This document shows positions 18,504 through 26,234 of a stretch of DNA of 64,000 nucleotides, piece after piece. Below the pieces are notes generated by a model. The model had not been told where the DNA came from. It worked only from the letters and a program-made list of their open reading frames with translations, and searched no databases. Numbering within the stretch: the stretch's first letter is position 1; the number at the start of each line of letters is the position of its first letter. The translations under genes and the position numbers were made by a program. This DNA comes from Selenomonadaceae bacterium (GTDB lineage Bacteria; Bacillota; Negativicutes; Selenomonadales; Selenomonadaceae), in assembly GCA_030523645.1 (NCBI GenBank), contig JAUNIB010000003.1:1-64000 (forward strand). Direction: 5' to 3'.

Positions 18504-19598
18504 TCAGTGTTTCCGCAGTTCCTCCACGACTTCCTTTGTAATATCGAAGCCGTTTGCAAGAACCGTATCTGTTATTATATCACATCCGGCAGGTAATTTC
18601 TTCATATCCTGCCTGCTGATTCTGTCAATTATTCCGGCGGTACGGGGGGACTTTACCAGCACTATCTGAAGCTTGTGTATTACCGCATACTTTGCTGCCA
18701 GACTGGAGATATCCCGCTCCATTACTTCCTCCAGCTTATTCAGCTCACGCTCGGCAGTCCGGAGATTCTTCTGGGCCTCCGGCAGCTTCTCCATCCGCTC
18801 TATATCCGCCTCAAGCTGCTTCTGCAGAGCATCTATGTTGCGGTTTATTGCCTCGCCCCGGCGCTTCATTTCATTGGCCTTCAGCGCCTCGTAGCTCTCG
18901 GCTGCACTCAGCCCCAGCTCCTGCCGCTCCCGCTCTCTCACTTCATTCAGGTGAGCCACAATCTCAGCATTATACTTTCTGAGGATTATGCCTACTCTGT
19001 CCCTGCGTTCCCGCTTCAGGGCATTCATCCGCTCCGTCAGGACTCTGACGCCCTCTTCGCTTATATGAAGCACATCGGCGTTTTCAATCTTCAGCTTCAG
19101 GTTGAAGATTTCGTTTTCGTAGTCAGCTTCGATTTCGCTGATTTCCGCCTTGTTCTCAGCCATTATCTTCTCGCGATAGGCAGCCTCTTCTTCCTTCAGC
19201 CGCTTCTCCAGAATAATTGCCTTGCGGATGGTTTCCTGCATGTGCTTCTGACGGGCTGCATCCTCGAAGGGCTTTTCTCCCGGCAGAGCGGCTCCCGGTG
19301 AAAAACGGCTCTTTGTCAGCCGTGCAACCTGCTCACTGTACTTCCTGTAATCAGCCTTGAGACGACGGTACTCTCCGCTCTTCGGATGAGCATCAAAGGC
19401 CTCATCCAGCGCCAGCAGGCCTATGCCGGTTATCTCGCTGCCCACCTTCACCTCGGGGCTCTTATTCTCCTGATTCTTACCTACTCCGGTAAACAGCCAC
19501 AGACAGCCGCAGGCCAGCAAAGCCACAACCGTGCCGCCAACCAATAAATTGCGGCTGCTTTTGGCTGTGCCATTATTTTTTGCGTGCTTTCCTGCCAT
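18504..19598 (-). CDS. Long membrane-anchored OmpH-like coiled-coil protein
   Basis: 364 residues, about twice Skp length. One N-terminal membrane segment (NLLVGGTVVALLACGCLWLFTG, about 18-40) leaves the rest in the periplasm. After GIGLLALDEAFDAHPKSGEYRRL, which matches the OmpH opening strand and helix, there is a long Glu/Lys/Arg-rich coiled coil (about 85-300). The OmpH closing motif ends it (AVIHKLQIVLVKSPRTAG...CDIITDTVLANGFDITKEVVEELRKH). The coiled coil is thus expanded by some 200 residues between the two OmpH halves. It lies between two ordinary OmpH-like genes and is probably a periplasmic holdase or structural arm; function inferred only. Confidence 0.75.
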   Translation of the reverse strand: MAGKHAKNNGTAKSSRNLLVGGTVVALLACGCLWLFTGVGKNQENKSPEVKVGSEITGIGLLALDEAFDAHPKSGEYRRLKADYRKYSEQVARLTKSRFSPGAALPGEKPFEDAARQKHMQETIRKAIILEKRLKEEEAAYREKIMAENKAEISEIEADYENEIFNLKLKIENADVLHISEEGVRVLTERMNALKRERRDRVGIILRKYNAEIVAHLNEVRERERQELGLSAAESYEALKANEMKRRGEAINRNIDALQKQLEADIERMEKLPEAQKNLRTAERELNKLEEVMERDISSLAAKYAVIHKLQIVLVKSPRTAGIIDRISRQDMKKLPAGCDIITDTVLANGFDITKEVVEELRKH

Positions 19599-19651
19599 AC
19601 CATGATCTCCTTCCGGTAAACCTGTCAGTACATCGGGAGTCTCAAAAGAAA

Positions 19652-19703
19652 GGGCGTGCTCGTCCTGCTCCGTGACTTACCACGAAGCGGACGGGTCACG
19701 CCC
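19652..19703 (-). terminator. Hairpin after the first ompH gene
   Basis: GGGCGTG...TCGTCC pairs with GGACGG...CACGCCC over a long imperfect stem, and the minus strand continues CTTTCTTTTG. It probably attenuates transcription from the strongly promoted ompH into the downstream envelope genes. Confidence 0.6.
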
Positions 19704-19732
19704 AAAATTTCTTTTATACGAGGGCGATTAGA

Positions 19733-20215
19733 TTACTTGCCGCCCTTCTGGAGCTTTGCGACAACATCACGGGTGATGTCGTTGCCGCCATAGACAACAG
19801 CGCCCTTGTCGATAACAACGCTGAGGCCCTTAGCATCGGCAACTTCCTTAGCAGCCTGCTCTACAGCCTTCTGAACCGGCTCGAGGAGCTCGCCCTGACG
19901 CTGAGCAAGACGCTCCTGGGTCTGCTGATAGAAAGAAGCCTTATCCTCTTCGCTCATGTTTGCAGACTTGGCATCGAAATCAGCCTGAGCGGACTCAACT
20001 TCCTGCTGGAACTGCTTGTTGGCAGCCTCGAGAGCCGGATTCTGGCTCATAGCCTGACGGAAGTCAATGACGCCGACGCTGGAGGAGCCTGCAGCAGAGG
20101 CAACACTGGTAACAGCGGACAGCTGAGACATACCGAGAGCAATAACGCTGCCGATGAAGATCATAGCGACGACGACGCTGAAAATCTGAATCTGTTTCTT
20201 TTCGAGTTTAAGCAT
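19733..20215 (-). CDS. ompH: OmpH/Skp-like periplasmic chaperone
   Basis: 160 residues. An uncleaved anchor or signal peptide (IFSVVVAMIFIGSVIALGMSQL, cleavage possible after ASA) is followed by the typical OmpH domain: VGVIDFRQAMSQNPALEAA, a coiled-coil hairpin rich in Gln/Glu/Ala, and the closing strand (KEVADAKGLSVVIDKGAVVYGGNDITRDVVAKLQK). It likely binds unfolded outer-membrane proteins. It is the promoter-proximal gene of the envelope cluster, with an extended -10 promoter about 60 bp upstream and AGAAGGAG before the ATG. Confidence 0.9.
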   Translation of the reverse strand: MLKLEKKQIQIFSVVVAMIFIGSVIALGMSQLSAVTSVASAAGSSSVGVIDFRQAMSQNPALEAANKQFQQEVESAQADFDAKSANMSEEDKASFYQQTQERLAQRQGELLEPVQKAVEQAAKEVADAKGLSVVIDKGAVVYGGNDITRDVVAKLQKGGK

Positions 20216-20245
20216 AGTAATTTCTCCTTCTTGATAACAACTTGT

Positions 20246-20301
20246 GACTTTCAGTCACCTTAACATTTGGTAATTATAGCAAAATAATGTTTCGATATCA
20301 A
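20246..20301 (-). promoter_or_regulatory. Extended -10 promoter and leader hairpin of ompH
   Basis: TTGATA (20296-20301) and TATAAT (20273-20278) are 17 bp apart, and TGC precedes the -10 element, so this is an extended -10 promoter. About 12 nt after the expected start lies the palindrome GTGACTTTCAGTCAC (20246-20260), either a leader hairpin or an operator. Confidence 0.72.
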
Positions 20302-20497
20302 TAAAATTTATCTGAAAAGCGGAAGAAATCTCATGTTATTATGCCTGTTACTCGACAGTCACCACAAAGACATTTCTCCGTCTCAACCACATTACGTAAG
20401 TTCCAGAGCGTTTTTTATTTGTGATACGAAATCCATCATCTAACCTGAAATCTTTTATTACGCCATTTTACAAGCGATTATACAAACATCAAATTGC

Positions 20498-20526
20498 TTG
20501 CATATATTTGCGAATGATGTTAAACT
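20498..20526 (+). promoter_or_regulatory. Promoter of the predicted antisense (antitoxin) RNA
   Basis: TTGCAT (20498-20503) and TAAACT (20521-20526) are spaced 17 bp on the plus strand. It faces the small toxin-like gene and sits about 90 bp before a strong plus-strand terminator, with no reading frame worth translating in between. The preceding 20302-20497 shows nothing recognisable. Confidence 0.6.
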
Positions 20527-20532
20527 GTAGAC

Positions 20533-20618
20533 AAGAGATATGGCTACCGATAGACGGTTAGCCTTCGGTTTTGGGTAAAGTAACCGCGAACCTTGGCTGG
20601 GGGCGGTTACTTTTTATT
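20533..20618 (+). ncRNA. Predicted antisense RNA of a type I toxin-antitoxin pair
   Basis: Predicted transcript of about 85 nt from the promoter at 20498-20526 to the terminator AAAGTAACCGC (20577-20587) / GCGGTTACTTT (20603-20613), which is followed by T-rich sequence on this strand. It would be fully complementary to the 3' untranslated part and last codons of the toxin gene at 20607-20699 and does not reach that gene's ribosome site. This 3'-overlapping, convergent layout is that of TxpA/RatA and BsrG/SR4 in Bacillus. Ends are inferred, not measured. Confidence 0.55.
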
Positions 20619-20699
20619 TTGGGCACCGATGGTATATCCAAACATAAAGCAAGCAAGTCCAAAGGACAACAGCGTTGCTATATCTGTCAGAGTAGCCAT
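20607..20699 (-). CDS. Small membrane (holin-like) type I toxin candidate
   Basis: A 30-codon frame: MATLTDIATLLSFGLA, then CFMFGYTIGAQNKK, ending in TAA. It has one hydrophobic helix (about residues 7-25) and a short polar Lys-Lys end, as in TxpA/BsrG-like peptides that insert in the membrane. The ribosome site GAGGAGGTG (20706-20714) is very strong and correctly spaced. A stem CTCTC-CTGC-GAGAG directly abuts that site in the mRNA. Promoter elements lie at 20765-20793. 12-bp inverted copies of CGGTTAGCCTTC (20555-20566 and 20725-20736) and 8-bp copies of TGGCTACC flank the gene. Homology was not tested; the call rests on architecture. Confidence 0.6.
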   Translation of the reverse strand: MATLTDIATLLSFGLACFMFGYTIGAQNKK

Positions 20700-20764
20700 A
20701 GACACCACCTCCTCTCGCAGGAGAGAAGGCTAACCGCCTACCGTGTTATGGTAGCCACACACCA

Positions 20765-20793
20765 ATTCTAACATACATTCTCAGAACACACAA
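20765..20793 (-). promoter_or_regulatory. Promoter of the small toxin gene
   Basis: TTGTGT (20788-20793) and TAGAAT (20765-20770) are spaced 17 bp on the minus strand; TGT before TAGAAT makes it an extended -10. The start would be near 20758, so the mRNA begins inside the TGGCTACC repeat and has a leader of about 60 nt. Confidence 0.6.
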
Positions 20794-20882
20794 TACAATT
20801 TTATAATATACATCTCGAAGCCAACATAAAATTTAAATATCAACAGTACACAAAATTGAGATTTGGGAGGTTGAGGACTACC

Positions 20883-21235
20883 ATGGAAAACAGAAATAAT
20901 GAATTCGTCCCAGACTATGCGATTCCCCCTGGAGACACACTCGCTGAAGTCCTCGAAGACAGAGGCATGACCCAAGCCGAACTCGCCAAACTGATGGGAC
21001 GCCCCCGCAAGACAATAAACGAAATCATCAAAGGAAAAGCCGCTATCACTCCGGAAACTGCTCTTCAACTGGAAAGTGGCTTGCTATTCCAGCTTCATTT
21101 TGGTGTTCTCTCGAAATGAATTACCGTCTTGATCTCGCACGCATAGCTGCCGCACAAAAGCAGGAAAAAGAGAGCGCCTCTTCCCTCCTGCCAAAGCTCA
21201 GTATTCCAAATGTATTTATTCCTGCTACAGCATAA
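20883..21235 (+). pseudogene. HigA/VapI-like antitoxin, frameshifted
   Basis: From ATG 20883 the frame reads MENRNNEFVPDYAIPPGDTL, then LAEVLEDRGMTQAELAKLMG and a helix-turn-helix typical of HigA antitoxins, up to ALQLES near 21078. After that it runs into a premature stop at 21117-21119. The family continuation (IPASFWCSLEMNYRLDLARI) is found in another frame from about 21086 and runs to TAA at 21233-21235. One base missing around 21079-21085 would explain this. Whole length would be about 117 codons. No HigB-type toxin lies next to it. Unless it is a sequencing error, the product keeps the DNA-binding half only. Confidence 0.75.
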
Positions 21236-21250
21236 CAATTCTTCTACCTT

Positions 21251-21290
21251 AAAAGGCATAGACTCACCACTTGTGGGTCTATGCCTTTTT
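21251..21290 (+). terminator. Terminator after the HigA-like gene
   Basis: AAAAGGCATAGAC pairs with GTCTATGCCTTTTT around TCACCACTTGTGG, ending in a T-run that merges with the first of three palindromes. Confidence 0.88.
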
Positions 21291-21384
21291 ACATTGCGAT
21301 GTAATTTTCTGCTAGGATTTACCAAATTTTACATCGCAATGTAAATTCCAACTAAAAACCGACAAAAATTACATTACGATGTAA
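21289..21384. repeat. Three 16-bp palindromes at exact 40-bp steps
   Basis: TTACATTGCGATGTAA (21289-21304), TTACATCGCAATGTAA (21329-21344, the exact reverse complement of the first) and TTACATTACGATGTAA (21369-21384) start exactly 40 bp apart, flanked by A/T-rich tracts. They sit between two convergent gene ends. They look like a cooperative binding array, but no gene start is adjacent. Confidence 0.8.
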
Positions 21385-21421
21385 TTTTCACATAATGTTC
21401 TCTGCAATTCAGTTCAGCAGG

Positions 21422-21874
21422 CTATTTGCATTTTCTTTTCGGCAATGTCAACTCATAGCTCATGTCGATGAGGTCGATGATTTTTTCATAGTCCACCGTA
21501 CCATCCATTAGCACGGATATCCACTTTGTCTTGTTCATGTGCCAGGCTGGGAAGATGCCAGCCTCCATGCGAAGACTGCCGGCTATCATAGGGTCGACCT
21601 TCAGGTTGATGACATCTGTTTCCCGGTCATCGTCACCGGTAAGCTTGGACAACGGGATAGTCATGATGAGGCCGAACCATTTGCGGCTGCTTTCGTGACG
21701 AAGCACAGCAAAGTCTGGTGCATCCGCCCAAGGATAATCAATAATGCAGCGGTATCGCTCTGCTGCCTGCGTAAGCAATCTCTTTCTCATAGCCACACTT
21801 CTCACTCGCTCTGCAACAATCTCATGCACATTATACAAAAGCATTAGCTGCTGCTCAGACAACAGCTTACGCAA
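21422..21874 (-). CDS. MmcQ/YjbR-like protein
   Basis: A 150-residue protein of the YjbR (DUF419) family, which has a CyaY-like DNA-binding fold; biological role unknown. The typical stretches are seen: a YPWADAPDFAVLRHESSRKWFGLI strand-helix block and VINLKVDPMIAGSLRME...GIFPAWHMNKTKWISVLMDGTV. The first 40 residues form a helical extension. It precedes nothing obviously related; the LUD gene lies upstream on the same strand, about 40 bp away, so the two may be cotranscribed. Confidence 0.85.
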   Translation of the reverse strand: MRKLLSEQQLMLLYNVHEIVAERVRSVAMRKRLLTQAAERYRCIIDYPWADAPDFAVLRHESSRKWFGLIMTIPLSKLTGDDDRETDVINLKVDPMIAGSLRMEAGIFPAWHMNKTKWISVLMDGTVDYEKIIDLIDMSYELTLPKRKCK

Positions 21875-21916
21875 TTATACTCCTTCACGGTCATATCCGT
21901 ACACATTCTCAGCAGG

Positions 21917-22525
21917 TCACAGCCCCAGCTCTTCGCCGATAATGACTACCTCCGCCTTCATGTGAATCATCTTTTTGTACTCGATGACCAGTGCATTGCA
22001 GATACGGGCGGGACTGTCACAATCCACACACTTGCCGGCAGCGGCACAAGGTGTCTTCATTTTCTTGCGCCTGGCGTTTTGCGGTGCCGCAACAGTGCGG
22101 ATACGGCGTATAGCCGAGTGCAGATCGGGGCAGACCTTGTTGATACCCACCACATAGTAGACCTTCTCATGGCCGAACAGCGAGGCCGCAACCCGATTGC
22201 CGGCACCGTCCATATTCACCAGTATACCGTCCTCGGAAAGAGCATTCAGCGAGCAGAGGAATATCTCAGTGTCCTGCGTCTTTCGGGAATATTCCCAAAA
22301 CTCATCCAGCGTACCGCCGGGTGTATGCTGAACATCATAGACGGTATTGTGCGTCCTTAGGCTGTCATAAACGCCCATATTGTACAGCGTCATTGAATCA
22401 CCGATACCCACTGTCCTGCCGTTGATTTTTTCGTTCAGATATGCCCTTGCTTCGTCGGCAGTGGCAAAGTATGAGGCTTCGTAACGATTTTTACGGAGAT
22501 TTTCCAACAGAGCATCAATCTTCAT
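21917..22525 (-). CDS. LUD-domain protein (LutC/DUF162 family)
   Basis: About 202 residues. The LUD domain shows IGDSMTLYNMGVYDSLR, a glycine-rich turn NMDGAGNRVAASLFG and YYVVGINKVCPDLHSAIRRIRTVAAPQNARR. Some family members (LutB/LutC) take part in lactate oxidation, but single-domain forms like this are uncharacterised. A cluster of cysteines near the end (CAAAGKCVDCDSPARIC) could hold a metal or Fe-S cluster. I chose the ATG at 22525, with GAGGTG 6 nt before it, over a GTG 9 nt upstream. It follows the PFOR gene on the same strand, separated by a hairpin. Confidence 0.82.
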   Translation of the reverse strand: MKIDALLENLRKNRYEASYFATADEARAYLNEKINGRTVGIGDSMTLYNMGVYDSLRTHNTVYDVQHTPGGTLDEFWEYSRKTQDTEIFLCSLNALSEDGILVNMDGAGNRVAASLFGHEKVYYVVGINKVCPDLHSAIRRIRTVAAPQNARRKKMKTPCAAAGKCVDCDSPARICNALVIEYKKMIHMKAEVVIIGEELGL

Positions 22526-22549
22526 GTCAATCACCTCGCTATAAAGTAC

Positions 22550-22577
22550 GGAGGCTGTTGCATACGCAACAGCCTCC
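22550..22577 (-). terminator. Hairpin between PFOR and LUD genes
   Basis: GGAGGCTGTTGC pairs perfectly with GCAACAGCCTCC around a 4-nt loop. The minus strand then reads GTACTTTATAG, a weak T-tract, so termination of the PFOR transcript is probably partial. Confidence 0.6.
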
Positions 22578-22597
22578 TGCTTTATTTCACGGATATT

Positions 22598-25500
22598 TTA
22601 TTCCTTGCCGGCCAGACGCTTGTAGGTACCGAGACGGTACTTGGCATCGGCTTCGGTCTTCTTGTACAGCTCGTCAGCAGTCTCCGGGAATGCACGCTTC
22701 AGGGAAGCATAGCGAACTTCGCCCTGGAGGAATTCCTGGAACTTGCCGAAATCCGGCTCCTTGGAGTCAAGGGTGAACGGATTCTTGTCGGTGCCGACCA
22801 GCTCCGGATTGTAGCGGTAGTTTGCCCAGTAACCGGCCTCAACAGCCTTCTTGGCCTCAGCCTGGCTCTTGCCCATACCAGCCTTCAGACCGTGGTTGAT
22901 GCACGGTGCATAGGCGATGATGAGGGACGGTCCCGGATATGCCTCTGCCTCAGTGATAGCCTTGATGGTCTGATTGTGGTCAGCACCCATAGCAATCTGA
23001 GCAACATAGACATAGCCATAGCTCATGGCCATCATGCCGAGATCCTTCTTCTTGGTCTTCTTACCGGTAGCAGCGAACTGAGCGATTGCTGCGGTCGGGG
23101 TAGCCTTGGAGGACTGACCGCCGGTGTTGGAGTAAACTTCGGTATCAACGACCAGAACATTGAGGTCTTCGCCGGAAGCGAGGACATGGTCAAGTCCGCC
23201 GTAGCCAATATCATAAGCCCAGCCGTCGCCGCCGAATATCCACTGGGAACGCTTCACGAAGAAGTCCTTCTGCTCATAAAGAGCGGCAACCTTGCTGCAC
23301 TTGTCCTTGTTGGGCTCGAGAGCGGCGATGAGACGGTCGGCGCGCTCACGGGAGCCGTCGCCAAGGTCACGCTTGTCATACCAGTCCTGAAGAGCCTCTC
23401 TGACTTCGGCGTCAGGGATGTCACCGGCCAGCATCTCAGCAGCCATGGTAGCGATGCGCTCACGGATAGCCTTGGTACCGGTGACCATACCGAGACCGAA
23501 CTCAGCGTTGTCCTCGAAAAGGGAGTTGCCCCAGGCCGGACCATGACCGAGGTGGTTGGTGGTGTACGGCATAGCCGGTGCGCTGCCGCCCCAGATGGAG
23601 GAGCAGCCGGTAGCGTTGGCAATCATCATGCGGTCGCCGTAGAGCTGGGTAACGAGCTTCACATACGGAGTCTCGCCGCAGCCAGCGCAGGCGCCGGAGA
23701 ACTCGAGCAGCGGCTTCTCGAACTGGCTGCCTTTTACAGTCTTCTTGTTGAGCGGGTTTGCCTTCGGGGATACTTCGTTGACAGCGTATTCCCAAACAGC
23801 TTCCTGTGCCTCCTGAGTAGCCAGCGGCTTCATGGTGAGAGCCTTGGCACCCTTCATGCCCGGGCAGATGTCGGCGCAGTTGCCGCAGCCGGTGCAGTCA
23901 AGCGGAGATACAGCAATGGTGAAGTTCATATCCTTCACGCCGAGAGCCGGCTTGGAAGCCATTGCTTCGGGAGCCTTGGCAGTCTCATCGGCATTGAGGA
24001 GAACCGGACGGATAGCAGCGTGGGGGCAGACATAGGAGCACTGGTTACACTGAATACAGTTGGTAACATTCCACTCCGGAACCATGATAGCAATGCCGCG
24101 CTTCTCATAAGCAGCACCGCCGGTGGGGAAGGTACCGTCTTCCAGACCCTTGTTGAAGAGGCTGACCGGCAGCTTGTCGCCTTCCTGACGAAGCATCGGA
24201 TTCTGAATCTTGCTGATGAATTCCGGCAGATGGCTGTCATCTACGACCTCATCCTGAGCGTCAGCCCACTCAGCCGGAACCTTTACCTCTACCAGAGTGT
24301 CATCGGCAATGCCCTTGTCGATGGCTGCATTGTTCATATCGACGACATTCTGACCCTTGGCGCCGTAGTCTTTCTCAACGGAGTCCTTCAGGTACTTGAC
24401 GGCATCTTCCATGGGGATGATGGCGGCCAGCTTGAAGAAAGCGGACTGCATAATCATGTTGAAGCGGCCGCCAAGACCGAGCTCCTGAGCAATCTTTACG
24501 GCGTTGACGATATAGAACTTGACGTTCTTCTTGGCCAGAGTGCGCTTCATGGCAGCCGGGAGCTTCTCGCCCAGTTCCTCAACAGACCAGGTGGTGTTCA
24601 TGAGGAAGGTGCCGCCGTCTTTGATTCCGGCCAGAAGGTCATATTTATTAACGTAGGATTCCTGAGAGCAGGAAATGAAGTTTGCGTAGTTGATGAGGTA
24701 CGGGGACTGGATGGGAGACTTACCGAAGCGGAGATGGCTCATGGTGATGCCGCCGGACTTCTTGGAGTCGTAGGCGAAGTAAGCCTGAGCATACATATCG
24801 GTGTTGTCGCCGATAATCTTGATAGCGCTCTTGTTGGCACCTACGGTACCATCGGAGCCGAGACCCCAGAACTTGCAGGCGGTGGTGCCGGCCGGAGTGA
24901 GGTCCACATCGCTGTGTGCCGGCTCGAGGGACAGATTGGTAACATCGTCAACGAAGCCGATGGTGAAGCCCTTCTTCGGAGCGTCCTTCTTCAGTTCCTC
25001 ATAGACGCCGAAAATCTGATCCGGGGTAATATCCTTACCGCCGAGACCGCAGCGGCCGCCAACGACCACCGGATTGATGTCGCTGTCATAAAGAGCGGCA
25101 CGGACATCCAGATAGAGCGGCTCGCCCTGTGCGCCCGGCTCCTTGGTGCGGTCGAGGACGGCAATCTTCTTTACAGTCTTCGGCAGAGCCTTCAGGAAGT
25201 AGTCAACGGAGAACGGACGATAGAGATGGACGGACAGGAGGCCGACCTTCTCGCCCTGAGCGGTGAGGTAATTTACGACTTCGGTAGCTGCATCGCAGAC
25301 AGAGCCCATAGCGACGATAACGCGCTCGGCATCCGGAGCACCGACATAGTCGAAGATATGATGCTCACGGCCGGTAATCTTGGCCAGGTCAGCCATGGTC
25401 TTCTCGACCAAATCAGGCAGAGCATCGTAGTAGCTGTTTACAGCCTCACGGGTCTGGAAGTAGATATCCGGGTTCTGAGCAGTACCGCGGACTACCGGAT

Positions 25501-26134
25501 GATCAGGATTGAGGGCGCGGGCACGGAACTCAGCTACAGCTTCCTTATCAAGGAGCTTCTCCAGGTCAGCGTAATCGATGACTTCGACCTTCTGAATTTC
25601 GTGGCTGGTACGGAAGCCGTCGAAGAAGTTGATGAACGGAACGCGGCCCTTGATAGCACAGAGATGAGCTACAGCTGCCAAATCCATTACTTCCTGAACG
25701 CTGTTCTCGCAGAACATGGCAACACCGGTCTGGCGGGCAGCCATGACATCCTGCTGGTCACCGAAAATATTCAGGGAGGATGCAGCAAGGGCACGGGCGC
25801 TGATGTGGAATACGCCCGGCAGAAGCTCACCGGCAATCTTGTACATATTCGGAATCATCAGGAGCATACCCTGAGATGCGGTGTAGGTGGTGGTGAGAGC
25901 ACCTGCCTGCAGGGAACCGTGAACGGCACCGGCTGCGCCCTGCTCGGACTCCAGCTCAATGAGACGGACCTTCTCGCCGAAAAGATTCTTCTTGCCGGCA
26001 GCAGCCATCTCATCGACATGCTCAGCCATCGGTGAGGACGGTGTGATCGGATAAATTGCGGCTACATCAGTAAAAGCATAAGATACGTATGCTGCAGCTG
26101 TGTTGCCATCCATGGTCTTCATAGTTTTTGCCAT
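22598..26134 (-). CDS. nifJ: Pyruvate:ferredoxin (flavodoxin) oxidoreductase
   Basis: Single-chain PFOR of 1178 residues, normal length, converting pyruvate and CoA to acetyl-CoA, CO2 and reduced ferredoxin. The N-terminus has the pyruvate/TPP domain (AAAYVSYAFTDVAAIYPITPSSPM). Two ferredoxin-type clusters lie at CIQCNQCSYVCP (about 690) and CTGCGNCADICP (about 750). The third cluster's cysteines begin at GACAGCGETP (about 820). The TPP pocket is seen as GDGWAYDIGYGGLDH with the Mg-binding segment VYSNTGGQSSKATP near 965-1000. It has its own promoter at 26235-26264 and a palindrome over the predicted start site. It links serine and pyruvate breakdown to ferredoxin. Confidence 0.97.
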   Translation of the reverse strand: MAKTMKTMDGNTAAAYVSYAFTDVAAIYPITPSSPMAEHVDEMAAAGKKNLFGEKVRLIELESEQGAAGAVHGSLQAGALTTTYTASQGMLLMIPNMYKIAGELLPGVFHISARALAASSLNIFGDQQDVMAARQTGVAMFCENSVQEVMDLAAVAHLCAIKGRVPFINFFDGFRTSHEIQKVEVIDYADLEKLLDKEAVAEFRARALNPDHPVVRGTAQNPDIYFQTREAVNSYYDALPDLVEKTMADLAKITGREHHIFDYVGAPDAERVIVAMGSVCDAATEVVNYLTAQGEKVGLLSVHLYRPFSVDYFLKALPKTVKKIAVLDRTKEPGAQGEPLYLDVRAALYDSDINPVVVGGRCGLGGKDITPDQIFGVYEELKKDAPKKGFTIGFVDDVTNLSLEPAHSDVDLTPAGTTACKFWGLGSDGTVGANKSAIKIIGDNTDMYAQAYFAYDSKKSGGITMSHLRFGKSPIQSPYLINYANFISCSQESYVNKYDLLAGIKDGGTFLMNTTWSVEELGEKLPAAMKRTLAKKNVKFYIVNAVKIAQELGLGGRFNMIMQSAFFKLAAIIPMEDAVKYLKDSVEKDYGAKGQNVVDMNNAAIDKGIADDTLVEVKVPAEWADAQDEVVDDSHLPEFISKIQNPMLRQEGDKLPVSLFNKGLEDGTFPTGGAAYEKRGIAIMVPEWNVTNCIQCNQCSYVCPHAAIRPVLLNADETAKAPEAMASKPALGVKDMNFTIAVSPLDCTGCGNCADICPGMKGAKALTMKPLATQEAQEAVWEYAVNEVSPKANPLNKKTVKGSQFEKPLLEFSGACAGCGETPYVKLVTQLYGDRMMIANATGCSSIWGGSAPAMPYTTNHLGHGPAWGNSLFEDNAEFGLGMVTGTKAIRERIATMAAEMLAGDIPDAEVREALQDWYDKRDLGDGSRERADRLIAALEPNKDKCSKVAALYEQKDFFVKRSQWIFGGDGWAYDIGYGGLDHVLASGEDLNVLVVDTEVYSNTGGQSSKATPTAAIAQFAATGKKTKKKDLGMMAMSYGYVYVAQIAMGADHNQTIKAITEAEAYPGPSLIIAYAPCINHGLKAGMGKSQAEAKKAVEAGYWANYRYNPELVGTDKNPFTLDSKEPDFGKFQEFLQGEVRYASLKRAFPETADELYKKTEADAKYRLGTYKRLAGKE

Positions 26135-26196
26135 GTAGTGTTTTCTCCCCTCTGATAATTAAACCTTAAATTAATGGATTTCCTACATTTTTAATC

Positions 26197-26224
26197 AGTG
26201 TTTACCTTGAAATAAATAAACACT
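26197..26224. promoter_or_regulatory. Inverted repeat at the PFOR transcription start
   Basis: AGTGTTTA (26197-26204) and TAAACACT (26217-26224) are perfect 8-bp arms with a 12-bp spacer, located just after the expected start of transcription. The position suits a repressor operator; the regulator is unknown. Confidence 0.5.
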
Positions 26225-26234
26225 ATTAAGAGGT

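Noticed and set aside
22892-26035. A 1047-codon open frame on the plus strand opposite PFOR
   Set aside because: It is antisense to a certain gene with conserved motifs and is explained by GC-biased third positions; its translation matches no protein pattern.
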